NCBI GenBank assembly: GCA_036847245.1
Contig: DAIUAL010000116.1
Span: 1-10,602, forward strand
Direction: 5' to 3'
Length of the DNA: 10,602 nt
From: UBA4661 sp002405405
GTDB taxonomy: Bacteria > Bacteroidota > Ignavibacteria > Kapaibacteriales > UBA4661
Within the stretch, counting starts at the first letter, position 1, and every line of letters starts with the position of its first letter. The translations under genes were made by a program, and so were the position numbers. The notes below the pieces were generated by a model. It worked only from the letters and a program-made list of their open reading frames with translations. It did not search any database and was not told where the DNA came from. Shown one piece after another: positions 1 through 7,112 of this stretch.

Positions 1-1374
1 AATCGGGTCAGTCCGCTTAGGCTTGCCACCGGTCGCGAGTTCTAAAACGGCTTGTGCTGTTGAGCCTGAGCCTGCAAATAAGTCTAAAATAAGGTCGTTG
101 TTTTTTGCAGTAAGTTTCAAGGTTCGGGCAATTAAGCCGACGGGTTTAGGTTTGGGAAAGACTTCTTTTGAAAATCCTAAATCTATAAATTGCTCACTGC
201 CTCTTTCGCTATTTACGTCTTTGTATGACCATGCTGAAACAGGCTTTAATAATTTCCTGTCTTTCAAATAATCAAGCTCAAATATCCCCCATATTTTTCG
301 CTTTGGCATATATCTACATAGTAGCTTTTTCAAATTGTCTTTTGATGTATCATATCCCCATCTCCAACGTCCTAACCGCCCATCTTCTCTTACAGGTATT
401 ACTTCTTCCCAGCCCTTTAGCTCAAGTTGAGTTTTTGATACTCGTATTTCTTTTGTCTCTTGGTTGTAGTAAAAATAATAGAACATATCTTCCCTGTCTT
501 CCTTTAGGTCTTCATCTCCTGTCTTTCGTAAATCTATTTCTCTGTATTCATTTCCATCTGTATCTATCTTACTATATCTGATTATTACATTTTCTTCCGC
601 TTCAAAACCGTACCAACAAGTTGCCAAGATATTTTTTGCATAAATCAGTAAATATTCATGTGCCGTAGCGATAAATTTATCGTCTGACCTACCTTTAGGA
701 TTATTAACATTTGCTATTATTCCAACAAAGTTTTCCTCTCCAAAAACTTCATTGCACAAGAGTTTCAAATTTGCCTGTTCGTTATCGTCAATGGAGATAA
801 AAATTACGCCGTCTTCGCGTAAGAGGTTACGGGCAAGGTAAAGGCGGGGGTACATCATAGAGAGCCACACGGAATGAAACTGCCCGTTTTCGCGGCTGTT
901 CTTTTTCCAAAGCTCTTGTTTGTTCAGGAAGCCGTTTTCATCGGTTATGCCTGTACGTTGCTGATATTCGTTCCGCCGCTCGCTGTAATCGTCGGGGTAA
1001 ATAAAGCTATCGTTCCCGGTGTTGTAGGGTGGGTCAATGTATATCATTTTAACTTTGCCGAAATAGGACTTTTGCAGTACCCGCAACACTTCTAAATTTT
1101 CCCCTTCAATAAAGATGTTTCCCGCGTCCTGAAAATTGATACTGTTCACTAAGTCGGGAACAAGGGTAGCCATTGTTTGCTTTTGTACTTCTTTGCGGGC
1201 TTCGGACTTGCCCGCCCATGACAATTCGTAGTATTCGTTCTGAAATGATACGTTATCGCCTAATACATCGCATAGGCGCTTGAAGTCAATGGAACTTTCC
1301 GTAAAGACTTCGGGGAAAATTTCCCGCAGTCTGGAAATACGTTCTTCTGTAATGTTAAGACTTTTGCCATCCAT
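1..1374 (-). CDS. Type III-like site-specific DNA methyltransferase (Mod subunit), 3' end outside window
   Basis: Adenine-specific DNA methyltransferase that would transfer a methyl group from S-adenosylmethionine to its recognition site, probably as the modification subunit of a type III restriction-modification system. Read on the minus strand, the frame is open from 1389 to the left edge. The catalytic motif DPPYNTGND begins at about residue 114. It is followed by a block reading VIFISIDDNEQ, and the cofactor motif LFAGSGSTAQAV lies near residue 432. Catalytic motif before cofactor motif is the beta-class order, usual for Mod proteins. I chose ATG 1374 because GGAG (1387-1384) sits 9 nt upstream; ATG 1389 is in frame and possible, with a stop just before it. 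The middle (about 61-780) is AT-rich, roughly 35% GC, against about 50% in 781-1020, so the recognition domain may have been exchanged. A res helicase/nuclease partner would lie beyond the left edge. Family is certain; type III rather than an orphan methylase is inferred. Confidence 0.9.
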   Translation of the reverse strand, partial: MDGKSLNITEERISRLREIFPEVFTESSIDFKRLCDVLGDNVSFQNEYYELSWAGKSEARKEVQKQTMATLVPDLVNSINFQDAGNIFIEGENLEVLRVLQKSYFGKVKMIYIDPPYNTGNDSFIYPDDYSERRNEYQQRTGITDENGFLNKQELWKKNSRENGQFHSVWLSMMYPRLYLARNLLREDGVIFISIDDNEQANLKLLCNEVFGEENFVGIIANVNNPKGRSDDKFIATAHEYLLIYAKNILATCWYGFEAEENVIIRYSKIDTDGNEYREIDLRKTGDEDLKEDREDMFYYFYYNQETKEIRVSKTQLELKGWEEVIPVREDGRLGRWRWGYDTSKDNLKKLLCRYMPKRKIWGIFELDYLKDRKLLKPVSAWSYKDVNSERGSEQFIDLGFSKEVFPKPKPVGLIARTLKLTAKNNDLILDLFAGSGSTAQAVLELATGGKPKRTDPI

Positions 1375-1537
1375 CTCTTGAATCTCCATCTCTTAAAAGC
1401 ATTGATAGCAGGAATATAAATATAGCGAACCATGCTGACAGTATTAAGGGGCGGCAATTTACAGGAATAGTGTATATCTCGTACTGCATTTAGTCTATTT
1501 GCAATGAGGTCTTCATCAAGCAGATTGAGATTTATTG
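1375..1537. other. Intergenic region upstream of the methyltransferase
   Basis: This is the gap between the stop of the kinase fragment and the methyltransferase start, both on the minus strand. It contains the ribosome-binding GGAG at 1387-1384. I see no convincing -35/-10 pair and no terminator hairpin. One minus-strand frame stays open across it (for example MVRYIYIPAINAFKRW, entering the methyltransferase gene out of frame), but it has no recognisable domain and no good start, so I do not call it a gene. Confidence 0.5.
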
Positions 1538-2053
1538 TTAGGTAGTAGGAGTCATGGGTAACTCTACAATAAAAGTCGCACCTTTACCCAATTGTGATTC
1601 ACACCAAATCTTGCCACCTATCATGGTCGTAATTTTTTTGACAATCGATAGACCCAAGCCGGTAGAATGTTTGCCGCCGGTGGGTTGTGCCGAAAGACGG
1701 GCAAATTTGCCGAAGAGCCGTTGTTGGTCATCTTCCGATAAACCGGAACCTTGGTCTTGTACTTCGATGCGCAGATATTCGGACTCATGATGATGGATAT
1801 GGTGAAGCCGTAGTACGATTTCTTTGTGATGCGGTGAATACTTAACAGCATTGGAAATCAGGTTGTCCAAAATTTGATGAATGATAGCGCTGTCGGTGCG
1901 AATGATAATCGGATCGGAAGGTATGTTCTGGTGAAGTACAATATGCTTGGCTTCTGCACGTGCCCGATACTCTTGTATCAAGACATCAACAAGGGTGCTA
2001 AGATTGACATCGCTCCACGTTAGGTGGATCTTGCCGCTTTCAAGTGCATTCAC
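1538..2053 (-). CDS. Sensor histidine kinase, 5'-truncated: ATPase domain only (probable pseudogene)
   Basis: C-terminal half of a two-component sensor kinase. The ATP-binding HATPase_c domain is complete. Counted from GTG 2053, the N box (HQILDNLISNAVKY) is at residues 60-72, the G1 box (QDQGSGL) at 99-105, the F box (FGKFARL) at 114-120 and the G2 box (TGLGLSI) at 131-137. It ends in a normal kinase C-terminus. Upstream the same frame stays open only to a TAA at 2113-2111. Those 19 extra codons read like the end of the second HisKA helix (RQLVTNLLDV running into NALESGK). The phospho-acceptor His and any sensor domain are absent, and no H-box is seen in the 200 bp upstream. GTG 2053 has no ribosome-binding site and falls inside that helix, so it is a nominal start. 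I read this as a decayed kinase rather than a designed ATPase-only protein. No response regulator lies next to it. Confidence 0.75.
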   Translation of the reverse strand: MNALESGKIHLTWSDVNLSTLVDVLIQEYRARAEAKHIVLHQNIPSDPIIIRTDSAIIHQILDNLISNAVKYSPHHKEIVLRLHHIHHHESEYLRIEVQDQGSGLSEDDQQRLFGKFARLSAQPTGGKHSTGLGLSIVKKITTMIGGKIWCESQLGKGATFIVELPMTPTT

Positions 2054-2110
2054 ATCAAGAAGATTTGTAACAAGCTGTCGCTTTTTGCCTCGTGCAACAG
2101 CATTGATACA

Positions 2111-2327
2111 TTAGCCGTATGCAGGCTTATGAACAAGCAAACAAGCATGATATAAAATCTTAATCTTTGTAAATACTATGTGGGGAACGTACATTCACAA
2201 GAATAGAGTAGTCTGTATGGATTCGGAGATGGTGTAAATACTCCCGCAATGCTACGATATTTTTTTGTTTTTTGTGCGCCACAATCTCCTACTGTGGTAA
2301 CTCTTCAATACGGTATCAATATCGATA
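2111..2327. other. Intergenic region where the kinase 5' half is missing
   Basis: Some 217 bp between the in-frame stop ahead of the kinase fragment and the start of the plus-strand 218-residue gene. It is AT-rich with a T-rich tract near 2260-2273. No HisKA H-box, RNA gene, insertion-sequence end or clear promoter is visible. It probably holds the divergent 5' regions and the deletion scar of the kinase, but I see no direct repeats that would mark an element. Confidence 0.4.
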
Positions 2328-2984
2328 ATGCGAACAATTCATCTTCATCCTGAACACTATCTTGGCATTGAAATCGTTCCGGTTTTTTCCCGTGGCGATC
2401 TCTTTTGCCGCAAGGGTATGGAGCACATCGCTCGTTTGTATCCCAATGTTGAAGCATGGCAAAGCAAGGGGTTACGTGGTTCGGGTGCTATTGCGGCAAT
2501 GGCAATGTCAGGTTATACACTGGCAGTCGCCCTTGATGGTGTTTTACCACGATTTGATCGTGTTATTCATGACTACGATGAGCATCATCATGACGATACA
2601 CACAAGCAGAGTATAGCCGTTCCGCGATTTATTGCCTTTGGTGAATCAAGCACTTTTGCGGTGTTTGCCGAATTGAATGACATGGCAGGTATTGAGCATT
2701 TGTGGATGATCGCTGATTTACTCGATGAACGTACCAAGCACTCGGCACATCGGGCACTGGGAGCATTGACCAAAGATTACCACTTGGCAATTGCGGATTG
2801 GCATTGGAAAGAATGGATTGACATGCGGAATACTCCTGCATTACAAGAGTATCTTGGTCGACGTTATCGTATTGCATCACGCAAAGGATATGCCGGCACA
2901 GAGGTACATCATGGTGCGCAGACAACGAAACGAAAATCGCAGAAACGCATTCCATGGTGGTATCAATTGCGCTGGTGGGATTGA
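2328..2984 (+). CDS. Hypothetical protein, 218 aa, His-rich centre and basic/aromatic tail
   Basis: I do not recognise the family. The protein has no signal peptide and no membrane span, so it should be cytoplasmic. Visible traits are a hydrophobic small-residue stretch at about 52-70 (SGAIAAMAMSGYTLAVALDG), an acidic/His cluster at 81-92 (HDYDEHHHDDTH) that could bind metal, a His/Trp-rich part near 151-163 (YHLAIADWHWKEW), and a basic tail ending in tryptophans (PWWYQLRWW). The ATG at 2328 is the first start after an in-frame TAA at 2298-2300. No Shine-Dalgarno sequence is visible, as for most genes here. It runs against the trend of the surrounding minus-strand genes and is convergent with the PAS gene, with only 18 bp between the stops. 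The complete frame and protein-like composition argue for a real gene; function is unknown. Confidence 0.7.
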   Translation: MRTIHLHPEHYLGIEIVPVFSRGDLFCRKGMEHIARLYPNVEAWQSKGLRGSGAIAAMAMSGYTLAVALDGVLPRFDRVIHDYDEHHHDDTHKQSIAVPRFIAFGESSTFAVFAELNDMAGIEHLWMIADLLDERTKHSAHRALGALTKDYHLAIADWHWKEWIDMRNTPALQEYLGRRYRIASRKGYAGTEVHHGAQTTKRKSQKRIPWWYQLRWWD

Positions 2985-3002
2985 GTGGTACAGGAGAACT
3001 TG

Positions 3003-3917
3003 CTACGAGATGCCTTGCCCATTCTTGCCACGCGCAAGATCTCTGAAATACATTGCTACACATCCCATGAGTTCGACCAAACGAATACGTCCTTCACTGA
3101 TCAGTGCTTGATGCTTTTGCGGATGGTTATTGTTGTTGGTGAGTTCGCGAATAGCCGCTGTGTGCAGGTCAATCATATCACGAGCTTGCAAGCGCATGAA
3201 ACCGACTCTCTCGGCGAATTGCTCGATTTCTTGCGATGCACGGCGAGGTATTTTGAATGCTTGTTCTTCAATACCCCGAAGAAGGATTGCTCCGTATTGG
3301 TGTGTCAATTCACGAAATAATTTGGGGGCTTCATCTTTCAATCGCCGTGAATCCAAACTATCCGTAATACTGTTATACTCCAAAGTCAAACTGGCAAGCG
3401 CGCTCAGTTCGAGCAGAGCATTGTTATTATAGGTAGTTTGTAGCGATTCGGCAACTTCCTCGGTCATTTCGCGTTTTTGGCGTGTGATATTCGTATGGGA
3501 TACTACTAAACCGGAAAAACCTGCTCCCTCAAGCGGAACGACACGCATCATAAACCAGCGCTCCTCCGTAGGAGAGTGGCAAGGATATACTACTTCAAAC
3601 GATGTTGATTCCCGACGCAAGACAGCAAGCATCCCATCAAGTGAAAGCAAAGATTGCGAAGCAGAATCACCAATCGAAGTCTTACATACATCAAAGTAGT
3701 TTGTGCCGACAGCATCGTTGACCAAAAGATGCTGATTGTCATTCTCATGTGCAAAATCCCGCCATGCCTTATTGACGGCAACAATAATGCCTTGGTTATT
3801 GACAATAGCAATATGTTGCGAGAGTGAGTCCAGAACAGCGAGAGCAAGTTCTAGCGATTCTCGTTGCTCGGTGGTAATAAGTTGCGGTGTGGTTGATAGA
3901 GTGGTTTCGGTTTCCAT
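3003..3917 (-). CDS. PAS-domain sensory protein without kinase or output domain
   Basis: A 304-residue protein, probably cytoplasmic, as no membrane span is seen. Residues about 22-146 form a PAS domain: LDSLSQHIAIVNNQGIIVAV opens the fold, NKAWRDFA follows, and the domain closes with RWFMMRVVPLEGAGFSGLVV and a PAC-like end, HTNITRQKR. The rest (about 150-304) is helical and charged, with no H-box, ATPase, GGDEF or helix-turn-helix. Its final part, EGRIRLVELMGCVAMYFRDL, looks like a conserved amphipathic helix that could be a docking or dimerisation surface. The start ATG 3917 is clear, but no ribosome-binding site is visible. The 72 bp to the M48 gene upstream on the same strand holds a possible weak terminator. 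A truncated kinase lies 900 bp away, so a sensor-partner role is conceivable but not shown. PAS assignment is firm; the C-terminal family is unknown to me. Confidence 0.85.
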   Translation of the reverse strand: METETTLSTTPQLITTEQRESLELALAVLDSLSQHIAIVNNQGIIVAVNKAWRDFAHENDNQHLLVNDAVGTNYFDVCKTSIGDSASQSLLSLDGMLAVLRRESTSFEVVYPCHSPTEERWFMMRVVPLEGAGFSGLVVSHTNITRQKREMTEEVAESLQTTYNNNALLELSALASLTLEYNSITDSLDSRRLKDEAPKLFRELTHQYGAILLRGIEEQAFKIPRRASQEIEQFAERVGFMRLQARDMIDLHTAAIRELTNNNNHPQKHQALISEGRIRLVELMGCVAMYFRDLARGKNGQGIS

Positions 3918-3934
3918 GGCATGAGTTGATAAAA

Positions 3935-3988
3935 AAGCGAAATAATGTATTCTTACATAACTTTCGATGGTGCATAGTAAGCATTATT
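3935..3988 (-). terminator. Possible weak terminator after the M48 protease gene
   Basis: On the minus strand, directly after the M48 stop, AATAATG-CTTAC (3988-3977) can pair with GTAAG (3956-3952) and CATTATT (3947-3941), leaving a 4-nt bulge. A T-rich run at about 3939-3932 follows. The stem is AT-rich and the loop is about 20 nt, so this is weaker than the hairpin at 7031-7057. Confidence 0.35.
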
Positions 3989-3989
3989 T

Positions 3990-4799
3990 TTAGTTTTTCT
4001 TGTAATACTTTAGGGCTTCGGGAAGATAGGCAGTAATATCTGCAATACGTGTATCATGTGCAGGATGCGTGCTCAAGAATTCGGGTTGCGATGTGCCACC
4101 GGTCATCGCTGACATACGTTGCCAAAATGGTGCTGCTGCGTTGGGATCATAACCCGCCATTGCCATGAAGACCAAGCCGAGTTTGTCAGCTTCGGACTCA
4201 TGCGTTCTGCTGAAAGGCAGAAGAATGCCAATCTGAGCACCTGCACCAATAGCGCCCATCCACATTGCTTGTGTTTGCTGGGGCTTGTCACGCAGGGCAA
4301 CCGAGAGTGCACCTACGCCAAGTTGTGTGAGCATTTGTTGACTCATGCGCTCTGCACCATGCTCGGCAATCGCATGGGCAACTTCATGCCCCATAACGAC
4401 CGCAATACCTGCTTCATCGCGACATACAGGAAGGATGCCGGTATAGAAAACAACTTTGCCGCCCGGCATGCACCACGCATTTAAATCTTTGCTTTCAACA
4501 AGATTGAATTCCCATTGAAAATCTTTGACACGATCACTCATGTTGTTATCGGTCATGTATCGCATAACAGCTTTGCTGATACGATCACCAACACGCTTGA
4601 TAGTCGCGGTCTGTTCTGCATTTGTACTGAGTTTATTAGTCTTGAGGAATTGATCGTATTGTTGGAAGCTCATGGTATTCATTTCGCTACCGGGAATAAA
4701 ATTCAACTGTCTGCGTCCGGTGACAGCAACACTGCTACACGCAACGACAATGCAAGTAAGAGCAACACAGCCAAGAGCAAGTCCGGTGGAACGTAACAT
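3990..4799 (-). CDS. M48-family zinc metalloprotease lipoprotein (LoiP/YggG-like)
   Basis: A periplasm-facing zinc endopeptidase that in related bacteria takes part in envelope protein quality control. With the ATG at 4799 it is 269 residues long, close to E. coli LoiP. The N-terminus is a lipoprotein signal: a hydrophobic stretch, then VVAC with the lipidated Cys at 21. The zinc motif HEVAH is at 138-142, embedded in MGHEVAHAIAEHGAERMS. The third ligand is the Glu of HESEADKLG (about 200-208). The late motif STHPAHDTRI (243-252) is typical of this M48 subgroup. The frame is open to 4925 and has another ATG at 4835; I prefer 4799 because it puts the lipobox at the usual distance. No ribosome-binding site supports any choice. 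It is divergent from lpxB, and the two share an upstream region. Family is certain; exact start and natural substrates are not. Confidence 0.92.
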   Translation of the reverse strand: MLRSTGLALGCVALTCIVVACSSVAVTGRRQLNFIPGSEMNTMSFQQYDQFLKTNKLSTNAEQTATIKRVGDRISKAVMRYMTDNNMSDRVKDFQWEFNLVESKDLNAWCMPGGKVVFYTGILPVCRDEAGIAVVMGHEVAHAIAEHGAERMSQQMLTQLGVGALSVALRDKPQQTQAMWMGAIGAGAQIGILLPFSRTHESEADKLGLVFMAMAGYDPNAAAPFWQRMSAMTGGTSQPEFLSTHPAHDTRIADITAYLPEALKYYKKN

Positions 4800-4981
4800 A
4801 TGACTAGTAAAGCAACGTAAAAAAGAGAATCGCATAGAGAAGTATAGATGTCGTGAAAGTGTACAATGGTCGAGGATGGCTGTACGTATGATAACGAAAT
4901 TGATGTTTTCTTTAGTGAAGTGCAAGCAAAATCATACGTTTTTGCTCTGCAAATGTTTGGGTAATTTGTTGTCATCATGAT

Positions 4982-5004
4982 TGCATGAGAAGTTTCATCA
5001 TGCA
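4982..5004. promoter_or_regulatory. Inverted repeat in the M48/lpxB divergent intergenic region
   Basis: TGCATGA and TCATGCA form a 7-bp perfect inverted repeat with a 9-nt spacer, ending 47 bp before the lpxB start. Position and symmetry would suit a dimeric regulator's operator. No -35/-10 pair is clear around it, and arms of 7 bp can arise by chance. Confidence 0.25.
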
Positions 5005-5051
5005 CAACATGGTATTCATGATCTTTTGAAGAGTAACCATAAAGTATTCTT

Positions 5052-6188
5052 GTGCAGACAATACCTAAAAAGACTTTTTTTATCGTTGCAGGTGAAACAT
5101 CGGGCGATTTGCATGGCGCACGTTTGATGCGGGCATTGCGCGAACAGTTTCCGGATGCACACTTTGAGGGTATTGGTGGTGAGCGCATGACGGCAGAAGG
5201 GCTTCGCTCACTTGTACCATTATCAGATATCAATGTTGTCGGTTTTTGGGAAGTTGCCAAACGTTACGGACAATTTCGTGCATTGTTGGAACAGTGTAAA
5301 ACGCATTTACAAAGTAAACCATATGCAGCATTTATTCCGGTAGATTATCCGGGGTTCAATTTGCGACTTGCCCGCCACGCAAAGTCTTTTGGTATTCCCG
5401 TGTGTTGGTATATTGCCCCACAACTGTGGGCATGGGGCGAGCGTCGAGCAGAACAGCTTCGAGCCGTGTGCGATGTGCTGATGGTCGTGTTTCCTTTTGA
5501 AGAAGAGTTCTTCACAAAGCACAGTATTCATACATGTTTTGTTGGTCATCCGCTCCTCGATGATCCTGCGTTTTCCGGTAGCATTCTTCCTATCGATGAA
5601 CGTGTACGGACAATTGCGCTTTTACCCGGTAGCCGCCTGCAAGAAGTTGAACGACATTTGCCTCTGCAATGTGCAGTAGCCGATATACTTTCAGAAAAGT
5701 TGCCGGGCTATTCGTTCACGATTGCTCAATCACCGAATGTCCCGCAGAGCATATATGATCAATGTGTACAAGGATGCAAAGCTCTCATTAACTTCACCAA
5801 CGACTCGCGGACTTTGCTTCGCACAGCCCGTGCAGGCATTATCAAAACAGGAACATCGACCCTCGAAGCAGGGTTGCTCGGACTGCCTTTTGTGATGATG
5901 TATCGGACATCGTGGCTGTCGTACTGGTTTGCAAAGCGCGTCGTTAAACTCTCGTCGATTGCTCTTGTGAATATCATTGCACCGACACCGATTGTGAAAG
6001 AATTGATTCAAGATGAAGCACGGATCGATACGCTTTCTCAAGAGATTCTACATTTGGTAGAAGATCAAGAATATGCATCCACAATGCAGGATGCCATGCG
6101 TGATTTGCGAGTATTGCTTGGTTATACTGAGGGTGAAGATTTGGCATCAACACGTTGCGCTCGTGTGATTGCAGAAAATTGCCGATGA
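5052..6188 (+). CDS. lpxB: Lipid A disaccharide synthase
   Basis: Glycosyltransferase (GT19 family) that joins UDP-2,3-diacylglucosamine and lipid X to give the lipid A disaccharide, at the cytoplasmic side of the inner membrane. At 378 residues it matches the family (E. coli 382). Motifs in order are VAGETSGDLHGARLM (12-26), GIGGERM (40-46), VDYPGFN with conserved Asp98, IAPQLWAWGERR (121-132), FPFEEEFF (147-154), VGHPLLDD (164-171), LLPGSRLQEV (190-199) and the nucleotide-sugar binding stretch KTGTSTLEAGLLGLP (265-279). SYWFAKRVVKL (290-300) is the usual hydrophobic/basic membrane-contact segment. The start is GTG 5052; an in-frame TAA lies four codons upstream and no later start would keep the first motif. 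No ribosome-binding site is evident. The next gene starts at or just after its end, so the two are probably co-transcribed. It shows that the organism makes lipopolysaccharide. Confidence 0.97.
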   Translation: MQTIPKKTFFIVAGETSGDLHGARLMRALREQFPDAHFEGIGGERMTAEGLRSLVPLSDINVVGFWEVAKRYGQFRALLEQCKTHLQSKPYAAFIPVDYPGFNLRLARHAKSFGIPVCWYIAPQLWAWGERRAEQLRAVCDVLMVVFPFEEEFFTKHSIHTCFVGHPLLDDPAFSGSILPIDERVRTIALLPGSRLQEVERHLPLQCAVADILSEKLPGYSFTIAQSPNVPQSIYDQCVQGCKALINFTNDSRTLLRTARAGIIKTGTSTLEAGLLGLPFVMMYRTSWLSYWFAKRVVKLSSIALVNIIAPTPIVKELIQDEARIDTLSQEILHLVEDQEYASTMQDAMRDLRVLLGYTEGEDLASTRCARVIAENCR

Positions 6189-6228
6189 TGAATGTAGTGC
6201 CATCTTATTTTTTGTAGTTGTTGACCCT

Positions 6229-6843
6229 ATGCGCTCTATTGTCCAGAGTATCTTTATTCGTGTGCTTCGTGCAGTGTCGCAAACATGGCGCATTCGCTTG
6301 GTTGAGGAAGAAATGCAGGAGATACTTTCGATGCCTGCTATTGTCTTGTTTTGGCATGATGAAATGTTGCCTGTGTGGCACATCTTTGCACCGAAAAAGA
6401 CAATTACTCATGCTACGGCACTGACGAGTCTGAGCAATGATGGTAGTGTTTTAGCCGAGCTGTTGCGTCTTTTGGGTTATACGGTCGTGCGGGGCTCATC
6501 GTCTCGTGGCGGTAGCGAAGCATTACAAGAAATTGTTCGTGCTACAGAGCAAGGTATGGTCTTGCTTACGCCCGATGGTCCGCGAGGTCCGCGTCATGTG
6601 TGCAAAATCGGTGGCATTGTGGCGGCACATCGTACCGGAGTACCACTTCGGTTGGTACGCATCAGAGCAGAGGGCTGGCGACTTCTACGCAGTTGGGATC
6701 ATTTTTTAATACCCTATCCTTTTGCTCGTATAGAGATCGTCACTAGCGAAGCGATCATCATTCCGGCTGATGCTTCACGTGAAGAGATTACCCGTTATTG
6801 TGAGAAAATTCAACGCCAATTGGAAGTGCTTGGCGAAGCGTAA
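6229..6843 (+). CDS. DUF374 lysophospholipid acyltransferase-like protein
   Basis: Member of the DUF374 family, related to glycerolipid and lipid A acyltransferases; likely to transfer an acyl chain to a membrane lipid at the inner membrane. From ATG 6229 it has 204 residues. FWHDEML (41-47) supplies the acyltransferase-like His/Asp pair. Then come TSLSNDG (66-72), VRGSSSRGGSEAL (87-99) and TPDGPRGPRHVCKIGG (114-129), the family's signature blocks. The frame is open back to a TTG at 6169 that would overlap lpxB by 20 bp and add a hydrophobic stretch; I prefer 6229 because the remaining 40 residues before FWH match the family. With the ATG start the gap to lpxB is 40 bp and the two genes should form one transcript, which suits a role in lipid A or phospholipid acylation. 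The reaction itself is inferred. Confidence 0.9.
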   Translation: MRSIVQSIFIRVLRAVSQTWRIRLVEEEMQEILSMPAIVLFWHDEMLPVWHIFAPKKTITHATALTSLSNDGSVLAELLRLLGYTVVRGSSSRGGSEALQEIVRATEQGMVLLTPDGPRGPRHVCKIGGIVAAHRTGVPLRLVRIRAEGWRLLRSWDHFLIPYPFARIEIVTSEAIIIPADASREEITRYCEKIQRQLEVLGEA

Positions 6844-7112
6844 TGTTACTCTTAGCATGAGTATAATTTGAGCAGTAATATACCCCCATGACAGTCCTTC
6901 GTGTGCTGCTGAAAGACTATACACGGATTTATATTAACCACCGAAGAGCATGACGCAAGGGGGCAAGAAGAATATGCAGGAGCATGAAATTTTTTGTAAT
7001 GATTTAAAGTATGGAATACACACGTAAAAAGCCCCACTCTTTATTCAAGAATGGGGCTTTTGACTATGCTTGCGTGCTCGAGTTACAGCTTTGAAGAAAT
7101 TCTACGAAAACA
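6844..7112. other. Intergenic region between convergent genes
   Basis: About 270 bp between the stops of the acyltransferase and pseudouridine synthase genes. The only clear element is the terminator at 7031-7057. A short TACTC/GAGTA stem lies at about 6846-6862, soon after the acyltransferase stop. Reading frames here start inside the terminator or have no plausible start, so I see no gene. Confidence 0.6.
7026..7061. terminator. Bidirectional intrinsic terminator
   Basis: GCCCCA (7031-7036) pairs with TGGGGC (7052-7057). After one C/A mismatch the stem continues with TCTT (7038-7041) pairing with AAGA (7047-7050) around a 5-nt loop. Five As precede the stem and four Ts follow it, so it can stop transcripts on both strands: the lpxB/DUF374 unit from the left and the pseudouridine synthase from the right. 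It lies 51 bp after the latter's stop codon. Confidence 0.9.

Noticed and set aside
225..1095. Plus-strand frames in the left part, some with hydrophobic runs
   Set aside because: They lie opposite the methyltransferase, whose conserved motifs fix the minus strand as coding.
2629..3063. Minus-strand frame opposite the 218-residue gene
   Set aside because: It overlaps the PAS gene's 3' end out of frame and has no recognisable domain; the plus-strand frame is complete and has a plausible start.
1538..3917. PAS protein and kinase fragment as two halves of one kinase gene split by insertion of the 218-residue gene
   Set aside because: The PAS protein has its own normal stop and a further 150-residue domain after PAS, and no HisKA remnant is found at its end. 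No target duplication or inverted repeats flank the plus-strand gene.
6852..7037. Small minus-strand frame of 61 residues after the acyltransferase gene
   Set aside because: It begins inside the terminator hairpin, is Cys/His-rich in a random way and has no ribosome-binding site.
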